Shown in pieces: positions 11,138 through 23,100 of a stretch of 64,000 bases of DNA (within the stretch, counting starts at the first letter, position 1; each line of letters opens with the position of its first letter). The notes beneath the pieces were generated by a model. It saw nothing but the letters and a program-made list of their open reading frames with translations, was not told the origin of the DNA and made no database searches. Location: contig QCGW01000004.1 in assembly GCA_003279775.1 (NCBI GenBank), forward strand, positions 1-64,000, given 5' to 3'. This stretch comes from Pelagibacteraceae bacterium AG-390-A23 (GTDB lineage: Bacteria > Pseudomonadota > Alphaproteobacteria > Pelagibacterales > Pelagibacteraceae). The position numbers were made by a program, and so were the translations under genes.

Positions 11138-14100
11138 CTAACTTTTTTTATATCTTTTTTTAAAGTAATTGGATTTTTTAACTTATCTAACATTTCTTTA
11201 GGACACACCTGAACAAAATTATTTACTTCATCATCAAAGTTTTCAATTATTTTTTTCGATAATTGAGACTTAGTTTCTCTAAAATGCTCACCAACTAAAT
11301 TTTTTAGATATTCTTTCCAATAATCTGTCTCTACGTTTTGCCAAACTACTGACCCTGGATTTACTTTCTTTTCAAATTGTTGAGATTTGTCATATATAAA
11401 GGCCATTCCACCTGTCATACCAGCTGCAAAATTATCACCAACATCTCCTAAAATTACTACAGTTCCACCAGTCATATATTCACATCCATTAGAATCGCAT
11501 CCTTCAATTACTGTGACTGCACCAGAATTTCTAACTGAAAATCTTTCGCCAGCTTGGCCAGCAGCAAAAAGTTTTCCTGAAGTAGCTCCGTAAAGAACAG
11601 TATTTCCTAAAATTGTATTCTCATTTGAAACTAAATTGCTCTCTTCAGGCAATTTTATTGAAATAGTAGCTCCTGACAAACCTTTACCAACATAATCATT
11701 TGTATCTCCCTTTAATACAAGTTTTAAGCCTTTAGAAGAAAATGCACCAAATGATTGACCTGCTGAACCTTTAAAATTTAAAACTAAAAAATTTTCATCA
11801 AGTTTTTCATAACCATATTTTTTATATAAATGATGAGAAATCCTTGTGCCTACTGCTCTGTGAGTATTTTTTATTTGATATTCTTTTTCAATTTTTTCAG
11901 AATTATCTAAAGCTTGTTCAATTTCTGGCCAAATTTCTTGGTCAAGAGTATCTGGTACACTATTTATTTTTTGATACTCACAATACCTCGGATTATTTCC
12001 AGTATCAGCTTGAACAAATAAAGGATTTAAATCTAAATCGTCTAAATTTGGAGAGCCCTTACTAACCTGTTTTAACAAGTCTGTCCTACCAATCACTTCA
12101 TTTAATGATTTAAAACCTAAATTTGCTAATATTTCTCTTACTTCACTAGCTATAAATGTAAACAAATTAACTACTTTTTCTGGAGTTCCATTAAATTTTT
12201 CTCTAAGCTTTTCATCTTGAGTACAAACTCCTACAGGACATGTGTTTGAATGACACTGTCTTACCATTATACATCCCATCGCAACTAATGCTGTAGTAGC
12301 AACACCATATTCTTCAGCACCCATCATTGCAGCTATCACAACATCTCTTCCAGTTTTAATTCCACCGTCTGTTCTTAATGTAACTTTATGTCTAAGATTA
12401 TTTAAAGTTAATACTTGGTTTGCTTCCGTCAAACCCATTTCCCATGGTATTCCAACATACTTAACACTAGTCTGTGGTGTTGCTCCTGTTCCACCATTAT
12501 GTCCAGAAATTAATATTATATCTGCTTTTGCTTTAGCTACGCCAGCTGCAATTGTTCCTACTCCAGAAGAAGCAACAAGCTTAACTCCAATTCTTGCTTT
12601 AGGATTTATCTGTTTCAAATCATAAATTAGTTGCGCAAGATCTTCGATTGAATAAATATCATGATGTGGTGGCGGTGATATTAAAGTTACTCCAGGAGTT
12701 GAATGTCTAAGTTTAGCAATCTCCTCTGTAACTTTAAATCCTGGTAGCTGACCTCCCTCACCAGGCTTAGCGCCTTGTGCGATTTTAATTTCTATCTCAT
12801 TACAATTATTAAGATAATTAACTGTAACTCCGAATCTTGCAGAAGCTATTTGTTTAACTCTTGAGTTTGCACTGTCACCATTGTCTAAAACTTTAAATCT
12901 ACTGGCGTCTTCACCGCCCTCTCCACTACATGAAGCACCTTTAATCCTATTCATGCCAGTTGCCAAAGTTTCATGCGCCTCTTTTGATAAAGCTCCATGA
13001 GACATGCTTCCACTTCCAAATCTTTTTAAAATATTTTCTATTGGCTCAACCTCAGAAATATCTATTGGCCCACTTAATTTTTTTTCTCTGAAATCAATTA
13101 AGTCTCTAAGATTAATAGGTGGTAAACTATATATTCCATCCGCATATCTTTTATAGGCATCATAAGAATTAGATCCTACTGCACTTTGAAGTAAATGAAT
13201 TAATTTTCCTTGATATTGATGAGTTTCACCATTTTTACGATATCTATATATACCGCCTATCGGCAATATGGTTTCAGAACTTTCAAATGCCTCTTTATGT
13301 ATTTCTCTAATTTTTTTCTCTATACCCGTAAGTCCAATACCTGAAATTTTAGAGACAACTCCTGGAAAATAATCTGCAACAATTGTTCTACTTAAACCTA
13401 CAGTTTCAAAGTTACATCCACCTCTATAAGAACTTAGAACTGAAATACCCATCTTAGACATGATCTTTAATAAACCTGCGTTTACTGATTTTATGTATCT
13501 CTCTACACATTCGTCAAAGCTAAATTGACCAAATAATTTCTTTTCATGACGCTGAAATAAACTATCAAATGCTAAGTATGGATTTACAGTAGTTGCTCCA
13601 ACTCCTATTAATGTTGCAAAAGAGTGTGTATCTAAAGCCTCTCCGGATTGAACATTTATTGATACATATCCTCTTAGTTTTTTTTCAATAAGGAATGAAT
13701 TAATTGATCCAACTGCTAAAAGCATTGGTATTGGAAGTTTTAAGCTAGAAAGCTCTTTGTCACTTAAAATCAATTGAGTAACTCCCTGTCTTACTGCAAT
13801 TTCAGCTTCTTTTTGAATTTTTTTAATCGAATCAAATAAAGTTTCTTCCTCAGAAAAAGTACAATCAATTATAGATGAATTGTTACCAAAAAAATTTATA
13901 AATTTTTCAAACTGAGAATTTGATAATATTGGACTATTTAAAACATAAATATTTTGCTTTGTTAAATTATCAAAATTTAAAATATTTCCAAGATTTCCAA
14001 ATCTTGTTTTCAAACTCATAACCTTGTTTTCTCTTAAAGAGTCTATTGGTGGGTTTGTGACTTGACTAAAATTTTGTCTAAAAAAATGGTATAACGGTCT

Positions 14101-15639
14101 ATACCTATCTGACAAAACAGCCAATGGTGTATCGTCCCCCATAGATCCAGTTGCTTCTTTAGCATCTTCTGCCATAGGATGCAGTATGAGCTCAAGATCT
14201 TCTAGACTGATTCCAAAAGTATATTGCCTTCTTCTTAAATCATCTCCCGAAAAAGAATTTTTTTCATCTGAAATAGTTAACTTATCATCTAGGTCGATAA
14301 TTTGTGAATTAAAGTGTTTATACTCTTTGGCTAAATAATCTTTTATTTGCTTGTTTGTAAATACTTTACCTTTTTCTATTCTAACTCCAATTATTTCCCC
14401 TGGACCCAATCTTCCCTTTGACAAAATTCTTTTTTCATTTAATTCAATCATTCCTGTTTCAGAACCTGCAAATAATAATTTGTCTTTTGTAATTGCGTAT
14501 CTTAAAGGTCTTAATCCATTTCTATCATTTGCAGCTATAACCCACTCATTATCAGTGCCAGCAATAGCTGCCGGTCCATCCCATGGCTCCATAGTGCTGT
14601 TTAAAAAATTAAATAATTGTTGGTGATCTTTTGGTAGAGTTTTGTTTTTTTTAGACCAAGCGTCTGGAACTAACATAAGCTTAGCCAAAGGCGCAGGCTG
14701 GCCAGATATATTTAATAATTCAAATACATTGTCTAATGCAGCAGAGTCTGATGCTCCCTGTTGTATAACAGGTTTTAAGTTTTCAACGTCGTCAAAAAGG
14801 GGACTGTTCATCTCTTGTTCATGAACTTTCATCCAATTTTTATTTCCTCTATAAGTATTAATTTCTCCATTATGCGCTATAGCTCTAAAGGGTTGGGCTA
14901 AATTCCAGCTAGGTGCTGTATTTGTTGAAAATCTTTGATGAAAAATAGCAAACCTTGAAACAAATCTCTCATCTTTTAGATCAAGGTAGAAATCTGAGAT
15001 AGCTTCAGCTAAAAACATTCCCTTGTAAATGATAGACTTAGAACTCAATGAACAAATATAAAAATTATTTAAAGATTTTTTAAAAGCTTCATTTTCTATC
15101 TTTCTTCTAGTTTCATAAATTTTTCTTTCTAAATCTTTATTTGTTAATTCTGGATTATAAGGTTTAAACAATACTTGGATAATTTCAGGCATTGTTTGGA
15201 ATGCCTTTTCTCCTAAAACTTTTGGATTAACTGGAACTTGCCTCCAGCCGTAAATACTAAAATCATTTTTTGTTAATTCACTTTCAACAATAGTTTTGCA
15301 ACTTTCTTGAGCCGCATAATCATTCCGAGGCAGAAATATCATGCCCACACAAATTTCAGAATTGTCATGTGTGTGTCCTGTCACTTCTATCTTTTCAATG
15401 AAGAAATCTTTTGGTATTTCAACATGAATTCCAGCTCCATCACCAGTTTTCCCATCGGCATCTACAGCGCCTCTATGCCAAACTGCTTTTAACGCTTCAA
15501 TACCATACTCTACAACTTCACGAGATTTTTTACCTTCAGTTGATGCAATTATACCAACACCACAAGCATCATGCTCCATATCTTCTGAATAAACATTATT
15601 TTCTTTTAAAAGATGAAGGTTCTTTTTATAATTTTCCAT
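11134..15639 (-). CDS. gltB: Glutamate synthase large subunit
   Basis: 1501 aa; DACGVGIIAS Ntn amidotransferase, GLRPLRYA, ISGHNGGTGATPQTSVKYVGIPWEMGL. Confidence 0.97.
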   Translation of the reverse strand: MENYKKNLHLLKENNVYSEDMEHDACGVGIIASTEGKKSREVVEYGIEALKAVWHRGAVDADGKTGDGAGIHVEIPKDFFIEKIEVTGHTHDNSEICVGMIFLPRNDYAAQESCKTIVESELTKNDFSIYGWRQVPVNPKVLGEKAFQTMPEIIQVLFKPYNPELTNKDLERKIYETRRKIENEAFKKSLNNFYICSLSSKSIIYKGMFLAEAISDFYLDLKDERFVSRFAIFHQRFSTNTAPSWNLAQPFRAIAHNGEINTYRGNKNWMKVHEQEMNSPLFDDVENLKPVIQQGASDSAALDNVFELLNISGQPAPLAKLMLVPDAWSKKNKTLPKDHQQLFNFLNSTMEPWDGPAAIAGTDNEWVIAANDRNGLRPLRYAITKDKLLFAGSETGMIELNEKRILSKGRLGPGEIIGVRIEKGKVFTNKQIKDYLAKEYKHFNSQIIDLDDKLTISDEKNSFSGDDLRRRQYTFGISLEDLELILHPMAEDAKEATGSMGDDTPLAVLSDRYRPLYHFFRQNFSQVTNPPIDSLRENKVMSLKTRFGNLGNILNFDNLTKQNIYVLNSPILSNSQFEKFINFFGNNSSIIDCTFSEEETLFDSIKKIQKEAEIAVRQGVTQLILSDKELSSLKLPIPMLLAVGSINSFLIEKKLRGYVSINVQSGEALDTHSFATLIGVGATTVNPYLAFDSLFQRHEKKLFGQFSFDECVERYIKSVNAGLLKIMSKMGISVLSSYRGGCNFETVGLSRTIVADYFPGVVSKISGIGLTGIEKKIREIHKEAFESSETILPIGGIYRYRKNGETHQYQGKLIHLLQSAVGSNSYDAYKRYADGIYSLPPINLRDLIDFREKKLSGPIDISEVEPIENILKRFGSGSMSHGALSKEAHETLATGMNRIKGASCSGEGGEDASRFKVLDNGDSANSRVKQIASARFGVTVNYLNNCNEIEIKIAQGAKPGEGGQLPGFKVTEEIAKLRHSTPGVTLISPPPHHDIYSIEDLAQLIYDLKQINPKARIGVKLVASSGVGTIAAGVAKAKADIILISGHNGGTGATPQTSVKYVGIPWEMGLTEANQVLTLNNLRHKVTLRTDGGIKTGRDVVIAAMMGAEEYGVATTALVAMGCIMVRQCHSNTCPVGVCTQDEKLREKFNGTPEKVVNLFTFIASEVREILANLGFKSLNEVIGRTDLLKQVSKGSPNLDDLDLNPLFVQADTGNNPRYCEYQKINSVPDTLDQEIWPEIEQALDNSEKIEKEYQIKNTHRAVGTRISHHLYKKYGYEKLDENFLVLNFKGSAGQSFGAFSSKGLKLVLKGDTNDYVGKGLSGATISIKLPEESNLVSNENTILGNTVLYGATSGKLFAAGQAGERFSVRNSGAVTVIEGCDSNGCEYMTGGTVVILGDVGDNFAAGMTGGMAFIYDKSQQFEKKVNPGSVVWQNVETDYWKEYLKNLVGEHFRETKSQLSKKIIENFDDEVNNFVQVCPKEMLDKLKNPITLKKDIKKVS

Positions 15640-17078
15640 TAAGCTACTCTTTTTTCCACTTTTGATTTACTCTCTAGATAAGTTTTAATTGAAGCTGCTG
15701 CATCTCTTCCATCTTTTATCGCCCAAACAACTAACGAAGCTCCTCTAACTATATCACCAGCAGCAAACACCCCTTTTATATTTGTTTCCATAGTATCAAA
15801 ATCTGTTTTAATAGTTCCCCACTTTGTTACTTGTAATTCACTACTATCAAATAAATTTGGTAAATCCTCAGGATCAAAACCTAGTGCTTTGATAACCATA
15901 TCTGCTTTTGTTTCGTAACTTGAGCCTTCTTGTACCTGTGGCTTTCTTCTTCCTGTCTCGTCTGGATCACCTAATTTAATTTGATCTACAATTATTTTTT
16001 CTACTTTATTTGTACCTTTAAATTCTTTAGGACTTGATAACCAAACAAACTCAACACCTTCTTCTTCTGCATTTGCAACTTCTCTAGCAGAACCTGGCAT
16101 ATTTTCCTTATCTCTTCTGTACAAACATTTAACAGATTTTGCCTTCTGTCTTATAGAAGTTCTTACACAATCCATTGCTGTGTCACCTCCACCTATTACA
16201 ACAATATCTTTACCTTCTGCATTTAAAATTCCTTTATCAAACAATTCAACATCATCTCCTAGACCTTTTTTATTAGATGCTGTTAAAAAATCCATTGCAG
16301 GAAAAATATTATCAAGATCATTTCCAGGTAAGTTTACTTCTCTTGCTTTATAAACTCCTGTTGCAATTAAAATTGCATCGTGTTTTTTTCTCAATTGATC
16401 TAGGCTTGCATCCTTACCAACTTCAAAATTTTGAACAAATTCAATTCCTCCATCCTTTAAGAGTTTTGTTCTTCGCTCTACAACTTCTTTTTCTAATTTA
16501 AAATTTGGAATTCCATAAATTAATAATCCTCCTGCTCTATCATATCTATCGTAGACAGTAATTTTATATCCATTTTTTCTTAATTGTTCTGCAGCAGCTA
16601 AACCAGCAGGACCTGCACCTATAATTCCTACACTTTGATTTTTTTCATTTGTTACCTTAATTGGTTTTACCCAGCCCTCAGCCCAAGCATTATCTGTAAT
16701 ATATTTTTCTACTGATCCGATAGTTACTGTTCCATGACCAGACTGTTCAATTACACAATTCCCCTCGCATAATCTATCTTGAGGGCAAATTCGACCACAC
16801 ACTTCAGGCATATTGTTTGTGCTTTGGGATAATTCATACGCCTCTTTTAATCTTCCCTCTGCTGTCAGTTTAAGCCAATCTGGAATGTTATTACTTAAAG
16901 GACAATGAACTTGGCAAAAAGGTACTCCGCATTGCGAACACCTACTCGACTGTTCTTTGGCTTTTTCATTGATATACTCGTCATAAATTTCGTTAAAATC
17001 TTTCTTTCTCGTATCAACTTCTCTTTTAGGTGGAGTTTGTTGACCTATTTTAACAAATTTAAGCATTTTATCGGACAT
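15639..17078 (-). CDS. gltD: Glutamate synthase small subunit
   Basis: 479 aa; CSQCGVPFCQVHCPLSNNIPDWL, GAGPAGLAAAEQLRKNGYKITVYDRYDRAGGLLIYGIPNFKLEK. Confidence 0.97.
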   Translation of the reverse strand: MSDKMLKFVKIGQQTPPKREVDTRKKDFNEIYDEYINEKAKEQSSRCSQCGVPFCQVHCPLSNNIPDWLKLTAEGRLKEAYELSQSTNNMPEVCGRICPQDRLCEGNCVIEQSGHGTVTIGSVEKYITDNAWAEGWVKPIKVTNEKNQSVGIIGAGPAGLAAAEQLRKNGYKITVYDRYDRAGGLLIYGIPNFKLEKEVVERRTKLLKDGGIEFVQNFEVGKDASLDQLRKKHDAILIATGVYKAREVNLPGNDLDNIFPAMDFLTASNKKGLGDDVELFDKGILNAEGKDIVVIGGGDTAMDCVRTSIRQKAKSVKCLYRRDKENMPGSAREVANAEEEGVEFVWLSSPKEFKGTNKVEKIIVDQIKLGDPDETGRRKPQVQEGSSYETKADMVIKALGFDPEDLPNLFDSSELQVTKWGTIKTDFDTMETNIKGVFAAGDIVRGASLVVWAIKDGRDAAASIKTYLESKSKVEKRVA

Positions 17079-17261
17079 AATATTATTTAAGTTTTGGCAA
17101 AATATACCCTGATTTATGTATATAAAGCATAAAATAGGTAATATATATTGACCTTAATTTTTAAATTATTACCGCCAATTAACACGTTTTTAATTATTGC
17201 ATAGCTATTATGCTTAAATCGAATTGTTTTAAATAAATACTTTATAAGTTACGAAGAAACA

Positions 17262-18026
17262 ATGTTTCAAAATATTATAGAAGTTTTAATTCTCTCTGCA
17301 ATTCAAGGAATATCTGAATTTCTTCCTATTAGTTCTTCTGCTCATTTAATCTTGGTTTCTACTTTATATGAATTTAAATCTAGTTCTTTGCTAATTGATA
17401 TCAGCCTCCATCTAGGTTCACTAATAGCTATAATTTATTTTTTTAGGGATGAACTATTTGATGCTAGAAAAAATAAAAGACTTTTAAGTTTAATTATACT
17501 TGGATCTATTCCGTTAATAATTGTTGGATACATACTTTATAGAACAAATTTAATTTATCAGTTAAGAAATTTAGAAGTGATTGCTTGGACTACTTTAATA
17601 TTCGCAATTATTTTATACATCTCAGACAAAAATCGATTTGATAAAAAAATTTCTTCAAATTTAAATTTTCAGTCAATAATATTTATAGGTGTTTTCCAAA
17701 TTTTCTCTCTTGTACCTGGAGTGAGTAGGGCAGGAATTACTATAACAGCTGCAAGAATTTTAAAATTTAATAGAGTAGATTCAAGTAAGATGTCTTTTTT
17801 ACTTTCAATCCCAGCATTAGCTGGAGCTAGTGTCTTAAGCTTGAAAGATGTTTTTGAACAATCAATTCAGTTTAATTACTTAGTTGTTATCGCAATTATA
17901 TCTTCTTTTATTTTTTCTTTTCTAACAGTTAAATTCTTTTTAATTTATATAAATAAATTTTCAATGAATGCATTTGTAATTTATAGAATAATAATTGCTT
18001 TAATTTTATTTAGTTTAATTTATTAA
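17262..18026 (+). CDS. uppP: Undecaprenyl-diphosphatase (BacA/UppP)
   Basis: QGISEFLPISSSAHLIL; LVPGVSRAGITITAARILKF. Confidence 0.95.
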   Translation: MFQNIIEVLILSAIQGISEFLPISSSAHLILVSTLYEFKSSSLLIDISLHLGSLIAIIYFFRDELFDARKNKRLLSLIILGSIPLIIVGYILYRTNLIYQLRNLEVIAWTTLIFAIILYISDKNRFDKKISSNLNFQSIIFIGVFQIFSLVPGVSRAGITITAARILKFNRVDSSKMSFLLSIPALAGASVLSLKDVFEQSIQFNYLVVIAIISSFIFSFLTVKFFLIYINKFSMNAFVIYRIIIALILFSLIY

Positions 18027-18916
18027 GTATATTTCTTTTTAATTAAAGGTAGTAATTGAGACAATAGAACTCCACATAGAATAAAAAAGCATCCAAGTAA
18101 ATTATTAACATCTAGAATTTGATTTAAAATAAACCAAGCAGCTATTGTCGCAAATACACCTTCGAGAGAAAAAATTATAGCCGCAGGTGCTGGAGTAATA
18201 TTACGCTGGGCATAAATTTGTAATACAAATGCAAATCCACCAGATAATATACCTGCATATAAAATTGAATAAATTTCCATTAAAATATTACTTAAAATAA
18301 ATTCTTCATAAATAATTCCAATTATAAATGAAAAAATAGCCACAATTAAAGTCTGCGCAGCTCCTAAAGTAAGTGGTAGATTGTATTTAGTTATAATGAT
18401 CCCAGTAAAAATGATATGAGTACTCCAAAATAGAGCTCCGAGAACAACTAAAGTATCTCCTAATCTTACTGTTGCATCATGAAAATTTGTTAATAAATAT
18501 CCTCCAATTAAACATAGAACTACAGAAGGCCATACACTCCAATGCATTGATTTTTTACCAAACAAAAAAATGATAATCGGTACTAGTGGAACATAAAAAA
18601 TTGTAAAAAAAGCAGCATTTGCAACATCTGTATAAAGCAAAGCAACTTGTTGTAGTGCTGAGCCTAAGAATAAAGAAATTCCAATTAATAATGAATAAAT
18701 TATGAAAGTTTTTTTATCAAGTTTAAATTCTGATTTAAAATTTTTTAATTCAAATAAAATCATAAGTGGAATTATGGCTAGAAAACCAACAAAAAACCTC
18801 ACAGCATTAAATGTAAAAGGGCCAATATTATCCATGCCCGTATCTTGGGCAATAAAAGTTGTTCCCCAAATAAAAGTGCACAATAAGGCACTAAATAATG
18901 ATATGGATTTACTCAT
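18023..18916 (-). CDS. DMT superfamily (EamA) transporter
   Basis: 10-TM pattern; CTFIWGTTFIAQDTGMDNIGPFTFNAVRFF. Confidence 0.9.
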   Translation of the reverse strand: MSKSISLFSALLCTFIWGTTFIAQDTGMDNIGPFTFNAVRFFVGFLAIIPLMILFELKNFKSEFKLDKKTFIIYSLLIGISLFLGSALQQVALLYTDVANAAFFTIFYVPLVPIIIFLFGKKSMHWSVWPSVVLCLIGGYLLTNFHDATVRLGDTLVVLGALFWSTHIIFTGIIITKYNLPLTLGAAQTLIVAIFSFIIGIIYEEFILSNILMEIYSILYAGILSGGFAFVLQIYAQRNITPAPAAIIFSLEGVFATIAAWFILNQILDVNNLLGCFFILCGVLLSQLLPLIKKKYT

Positions 18917-18922
18917 TTTTAA

Positions 18923-20185
18923 TTAGACAGCTAGTTTATAGGCAAAATTTTTGCCTAAGTTTTCTTTTAAATCATTATTAAATCTAGCTGCTTCTGCACC
19001 ATCAATAATTCTGTGATCATAAGATAAAGAAATTGGCAGCATAGTCCTAGTTTGAAACTTCCCATTCATAAAAATTTGTTTTTTTTCTGATCTACCTACT
19101 CCTAATATAGCAACTTCAGGATAATTAATTATAGGTGTAAAAAATGAACCTCCTATACCACCTAAACTCGTAATCGTCATCGAGCCACCAAATAATTCTT
19201 TTTTATCAATTTTTAAATTTCTACAAAGTTCACTTACCTCTTTTAACTCTTTACTTATCAGAGAAATTTTTTTGTTATTTGCATTTCTTATTTTTGGAAC
19301 CATTAATCCATTTGGCGTGTCAACTGCTATCCCGATATGGTAATATTTTTTTAAAGTCATTTTTCCAGTCTCAATTTCGTCAATAGAAGAATTAAAACTA
19401 GGAAATTTCTTAAGAGATGCAACTAAAGCCTTTATTATAAATGCTAGAGGTGTAATTTTAATTTTTTCTCCAGTATACATATCTGTTAATGAACTTCTAA
19501 AACTTTCCATCTCCGTTATATCGGCTTCATCGTGATTTGTAACATGAGGAATTGTTATCCATGAAGTTGTAAGATATTTTGATGATAATTTTTTTACTCT
19601 TGGTATATCTTTAATTTCTATTTCACCAAAATCAGAATGTTCAAATTCCTTTTTAATTTTATCTGGTTTACTATCTTTTACTACAACGTCGTTTTTTGAA
19701 TTAGATGAAACAAATTTTTTAATATCATCTTCAACAACTCTGCCGTCTTTCTGACTTCCTGCTACCTGATTAATATCTACACCAAGTTCTCTAGCAAATT
19801 TTCTAGCTTTTGGACTAGCAGATGAAATGTCTGAAATATTTTTTTTAGAAAATGTTTTTTCTTGGATTTCAGGTTTTATTATTTCAATATTTTTTGACTC
19901 TTTTTCAATTTTTGGTTTTTCTTTAACCTCTTCCTTTTTAACTTCTGAGTCACTATCTAAAGTTAAAATTAAGTCACCCTCAGAAACTTTGTCTCCTACT
20001 TTTATTTTTAAATTTTTAATTTTACCTTCTAAATTTGATGGTATTTCTACGCTAGATTTATCACTTTCAATTGTTATTAGAGCATCATTTTTTTTAATTG
20101 ATTGACCTTCAGAAACTAATACCTCTATAACCTCAACATCTTTAAAATCTCCAATATTAGGTACTTTAATCTCAGTTTCTGACAT
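18923..20185 (-). CDS. aceF: Pyruvate dehydrogenase E2, dihydrolipoyl acetyltransferase
   Basis: Lipoyl domain (IESDKSSVEIPS), E3-binding domain (SASPKARKFARELGVDI), catalytic SLSYDHRIIDGAEAARF. Confidence 0.95.
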   Translation of the reverse strand: MSETEIKVPNIGDFKDVEVIEVLVSEGQSIKKNDALITIESDKSSVEIPSNLEGKIKNLKIKVGDKVSEGDLILTLDSDSEVKKEEVKEKPKIEKESKNIEIIKPEIQEKTFSKKNISDISSASPKARKFARELGVDINQVAGSQKDGRVVEDDIKKFVSSNSKNDVVVKDSKPDKIKKEFEHSDFGEIEIKDIPRVKKLSSKYLTTSWITIPHVTNHDEADITEMESFRSSLTDMYTGEKIKITPLAFIIKALVASLKKFPSFNSSIDEIETGKMTLKKYYHIGIAVDTPNGLMVPKIRNANNKKISLISKELKEVSELCRNLKIDKKELFGGSMTITSLGGIGGSFFTPIINYPEVAILGVGRSEKKQIFMNGKFQTRTMLPISLSYDHRIIDGAEAARFNNDLKENLGKNFAYKLAV

Positions 20186-23100
20186 TATAATTTTGTTGGC
20201 ATTGGTTTGTTAGTATCAATATTATACTTCTTCATTGCATCTTTTGCATGTTTGGAAGTAATAAGCTGTTCTTTTGCTAAAATACTTAAACCATAAGCAA
20301 CCAAATGTTCTTTATCTACCTCAAAAAATTTTCTTAAATTTTTTCTTGTATCGCTTCTTCCAAAACCATCTGCTCCTAATGAATAAAAGCTTTTATTAGT
20401 ATAAGGTCTGATTTGATCTGAATTCATTCTCATATAATCAGATGCAGCCATAATTGGGCCCTCTGTTTGGCCCAGGCATTGCTCAACATAGGATTTTTTA
20501 GGTTCTTTATCTGGATTCAAAAGATTATATCTTTCTATCTCCATCCCATCTTTCCTTAATTCATTAAAACTTGTTACACTCCATATCTCACTGTCAATTT
20601 GATAATCATTTTGTAAAATCTCTGCTGCAGACATCATTTCCCTTAAGATTGTTCCTGATCCTAAAAGTTGAATTTTAGTTTTTTTGTATTTGTTAAATTC
20701 TTTTATTTTATACATACCCTTTAGAATGCCTTCCTCACAATTTTTATCTTTTGGCATTTCTGGGTGTGAATAATTTTCATTCATTGTTGTAATATAATAA
20801 AAAACGTTCTCATTTTTCTCATGCATTCTTCTTAAACCTTCTCGGAAAATTACTGCTAATTCATAATGAAATGTAGGATCATAAGTCACACAATTTGGAA
20901 TAGTTGATGCAATTAAATGACTATGCCCATCCTGATGTTGCAAGCCTTCTCCAGCTAATGTTGTTCTTCCAGCTGTTGCACCTACCAAAAATCCTCTAGC
21001 CTGACTATCTCCAGCTGCCCAAGCTAGATCTCCTATTCTTTGGAAACCAAACATTGAATAAAAAATATAAATTGGGATCATTTCAATATCATGATTGGTG
21101 TAGGCAGTGGCAGCAGCAATCCATGATGACATAGCACCTGCTTCATTGATACCTTCCTCTAAAACTTGGCCACTTTTATCTTCCCTATAAGAACTTAATT
21201 GAGCCGCATCCTCAGGTTCATATTTTTGCCCCTCATGCGCATAAATTCCAATTTTTTGAAAAAAACCCTCCATACCAAAAGTTCTGGCTTCATCAGGAAT
21301 AATTGGAACCAATCTAGGAGATATATTTTTATCTCTTAATAGATTAGTCAGCATTCTCACAAGTGCCATAGTAGTGGACATTTCTTTTTCACCAGTTGAT
21401 ACTTTCATAAAATCAAAAATATCTTTTGTTGGTGCTTTTATTGGTTTTGCAAAAGTAGATCGTTCAGGTAAAAATCCACCTAATTTAATTCTTCTATCTT
21501 TAATGTATTTTATTTCAGGTGATTTTTCATCGGGCTTAAAGTATTCTATATTTCTTACCTGTTCATCTGTTAAAGGAACATCAAATCGATCTCTATAATA
21601 CATCAAATCATCAACATCCAATTTTTTAGTTTGGTGAGTAGTATTCACACTTTCACCAGATTTTCCCATTCCATAACCTTTAATAGTTTTAGCGATAATT
21701 ACTGTGGGGCTTCCTTGATTTTTAGTTGCTTTATCATATGCGGCAAAAACTTTATGAGGATCGTGTCCACCTCTGTTAAGTCGCCATATATCCTTATCAG
21801 ACATGCTTGAAACTAATTCTAATGCTTCAGGATATTTTCCAAAAAACTTTTCTCTTACATAAGCACCGTCTCTTGCTTTCATTGCTTGATACTCACCATC
21901 TACTGTTTCATTCATAATTTTTACTAAATGACCAGTTTTATCATTAGCTATCAATGAGTCCCAATATGATCCCCAAATAACCTTTATTACATTCCACCCG
22001 GCTCCTCTAAAACTTCCTTCAAGTTCTTGTATAATTTTTCCATTACCTCTAACTGGACCATCCAATCTTTGAAGATTACAGTTAACTACAAAAATTAAAT
22101 TATCTAAATTTTCTCTTGCAGCCAGCCCAATTGCTCCCATCGACTCTGGCTCGTCCATTTCTCCATCACCTAAAAAAGCCCATACTTTTCTTCCTTCATC
22201 TTTAATTAAACCTCTGTTAATTAGATATTTCATGTATCTAGCTTGATATATAGCAAGCATAGGACCTAAACCCATAGATACTGTGGGGAACTGCCAAAAT
22301 TTTGGCATTAGCCATGGATGTGGATATGATGATAGACCTCCAGGCTTTACCTCTTGTCTAAAACTATCTAATTGTTTCTCATTTAATCTGCCTTCTAAAA
22401 ATGCCCTTGCATACATTCCTGGAGCACTATGTCCTTGGAAATATATTAAATCTCCACCAAATTTATTATTTTTTGCTCTCCAAAAATGGTTCATACCAAC
22501 ATCGTATAATGTTGCAGCAGATGCAAATGTACCGATGTGTCCACCAAGCTCAGGATGTTTTTTATTTGCTCGAACTACCATTGCTGCTGCATTCCATCTA
22601 ATTAAAGATCTAATTCTTCTTTCAATATTTTGGTCACCACTAGACTTTACTTCAGCCTCAGGAGGTATTGTATTAATGTATGGGGTATTTTGAGTATAAG
22701 GAATATTCGCACCTTCACGATAAGCTTTGTTAATTAGTTCTTTAATTAAAAAATGGGCTCTTTGATTTCCATCTTTCGAAATAACTGCAGATAAAGACTC
22801 CAACCAATCTTGAGTTTCAAGTGGATCAACATCAGCCCCATTAATTACTTGAATTGTAGATTGTTTTTTTTCAATTGTAGGTTCAGATATTATTTTTTTT
22901 TCCTCTTTTTTTTCAACCATTGCTTCTTCAGCTTGTTTAATTATATTTTCTGTGTCTTTTGGAAGAGTGCTTTCTGATGATGTTTTTGATGATGATGTAA
23001 GATTAAGCAACAAATCTCCTTTAGAAACTTTATCACCAACTTTAACTGCTAAACTATCTACCGTCCCAGCCACTGTAGAAGGAATTTCAACGCTTGATTT

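Noticed and set aside
17079-17261. Possible riboswitch or ncRNA in the gltD/uppP intergenic region
   Set aside because: Only AT-rich sequence and short weak inverted repeats; no recognisable aptamer core by eye
22283-22693. 136-aa ORF antisense to aceE (and the nested 22401..22601)
   Set aside because: Inside a highly conserved coding region; composition is that of an antisense frame
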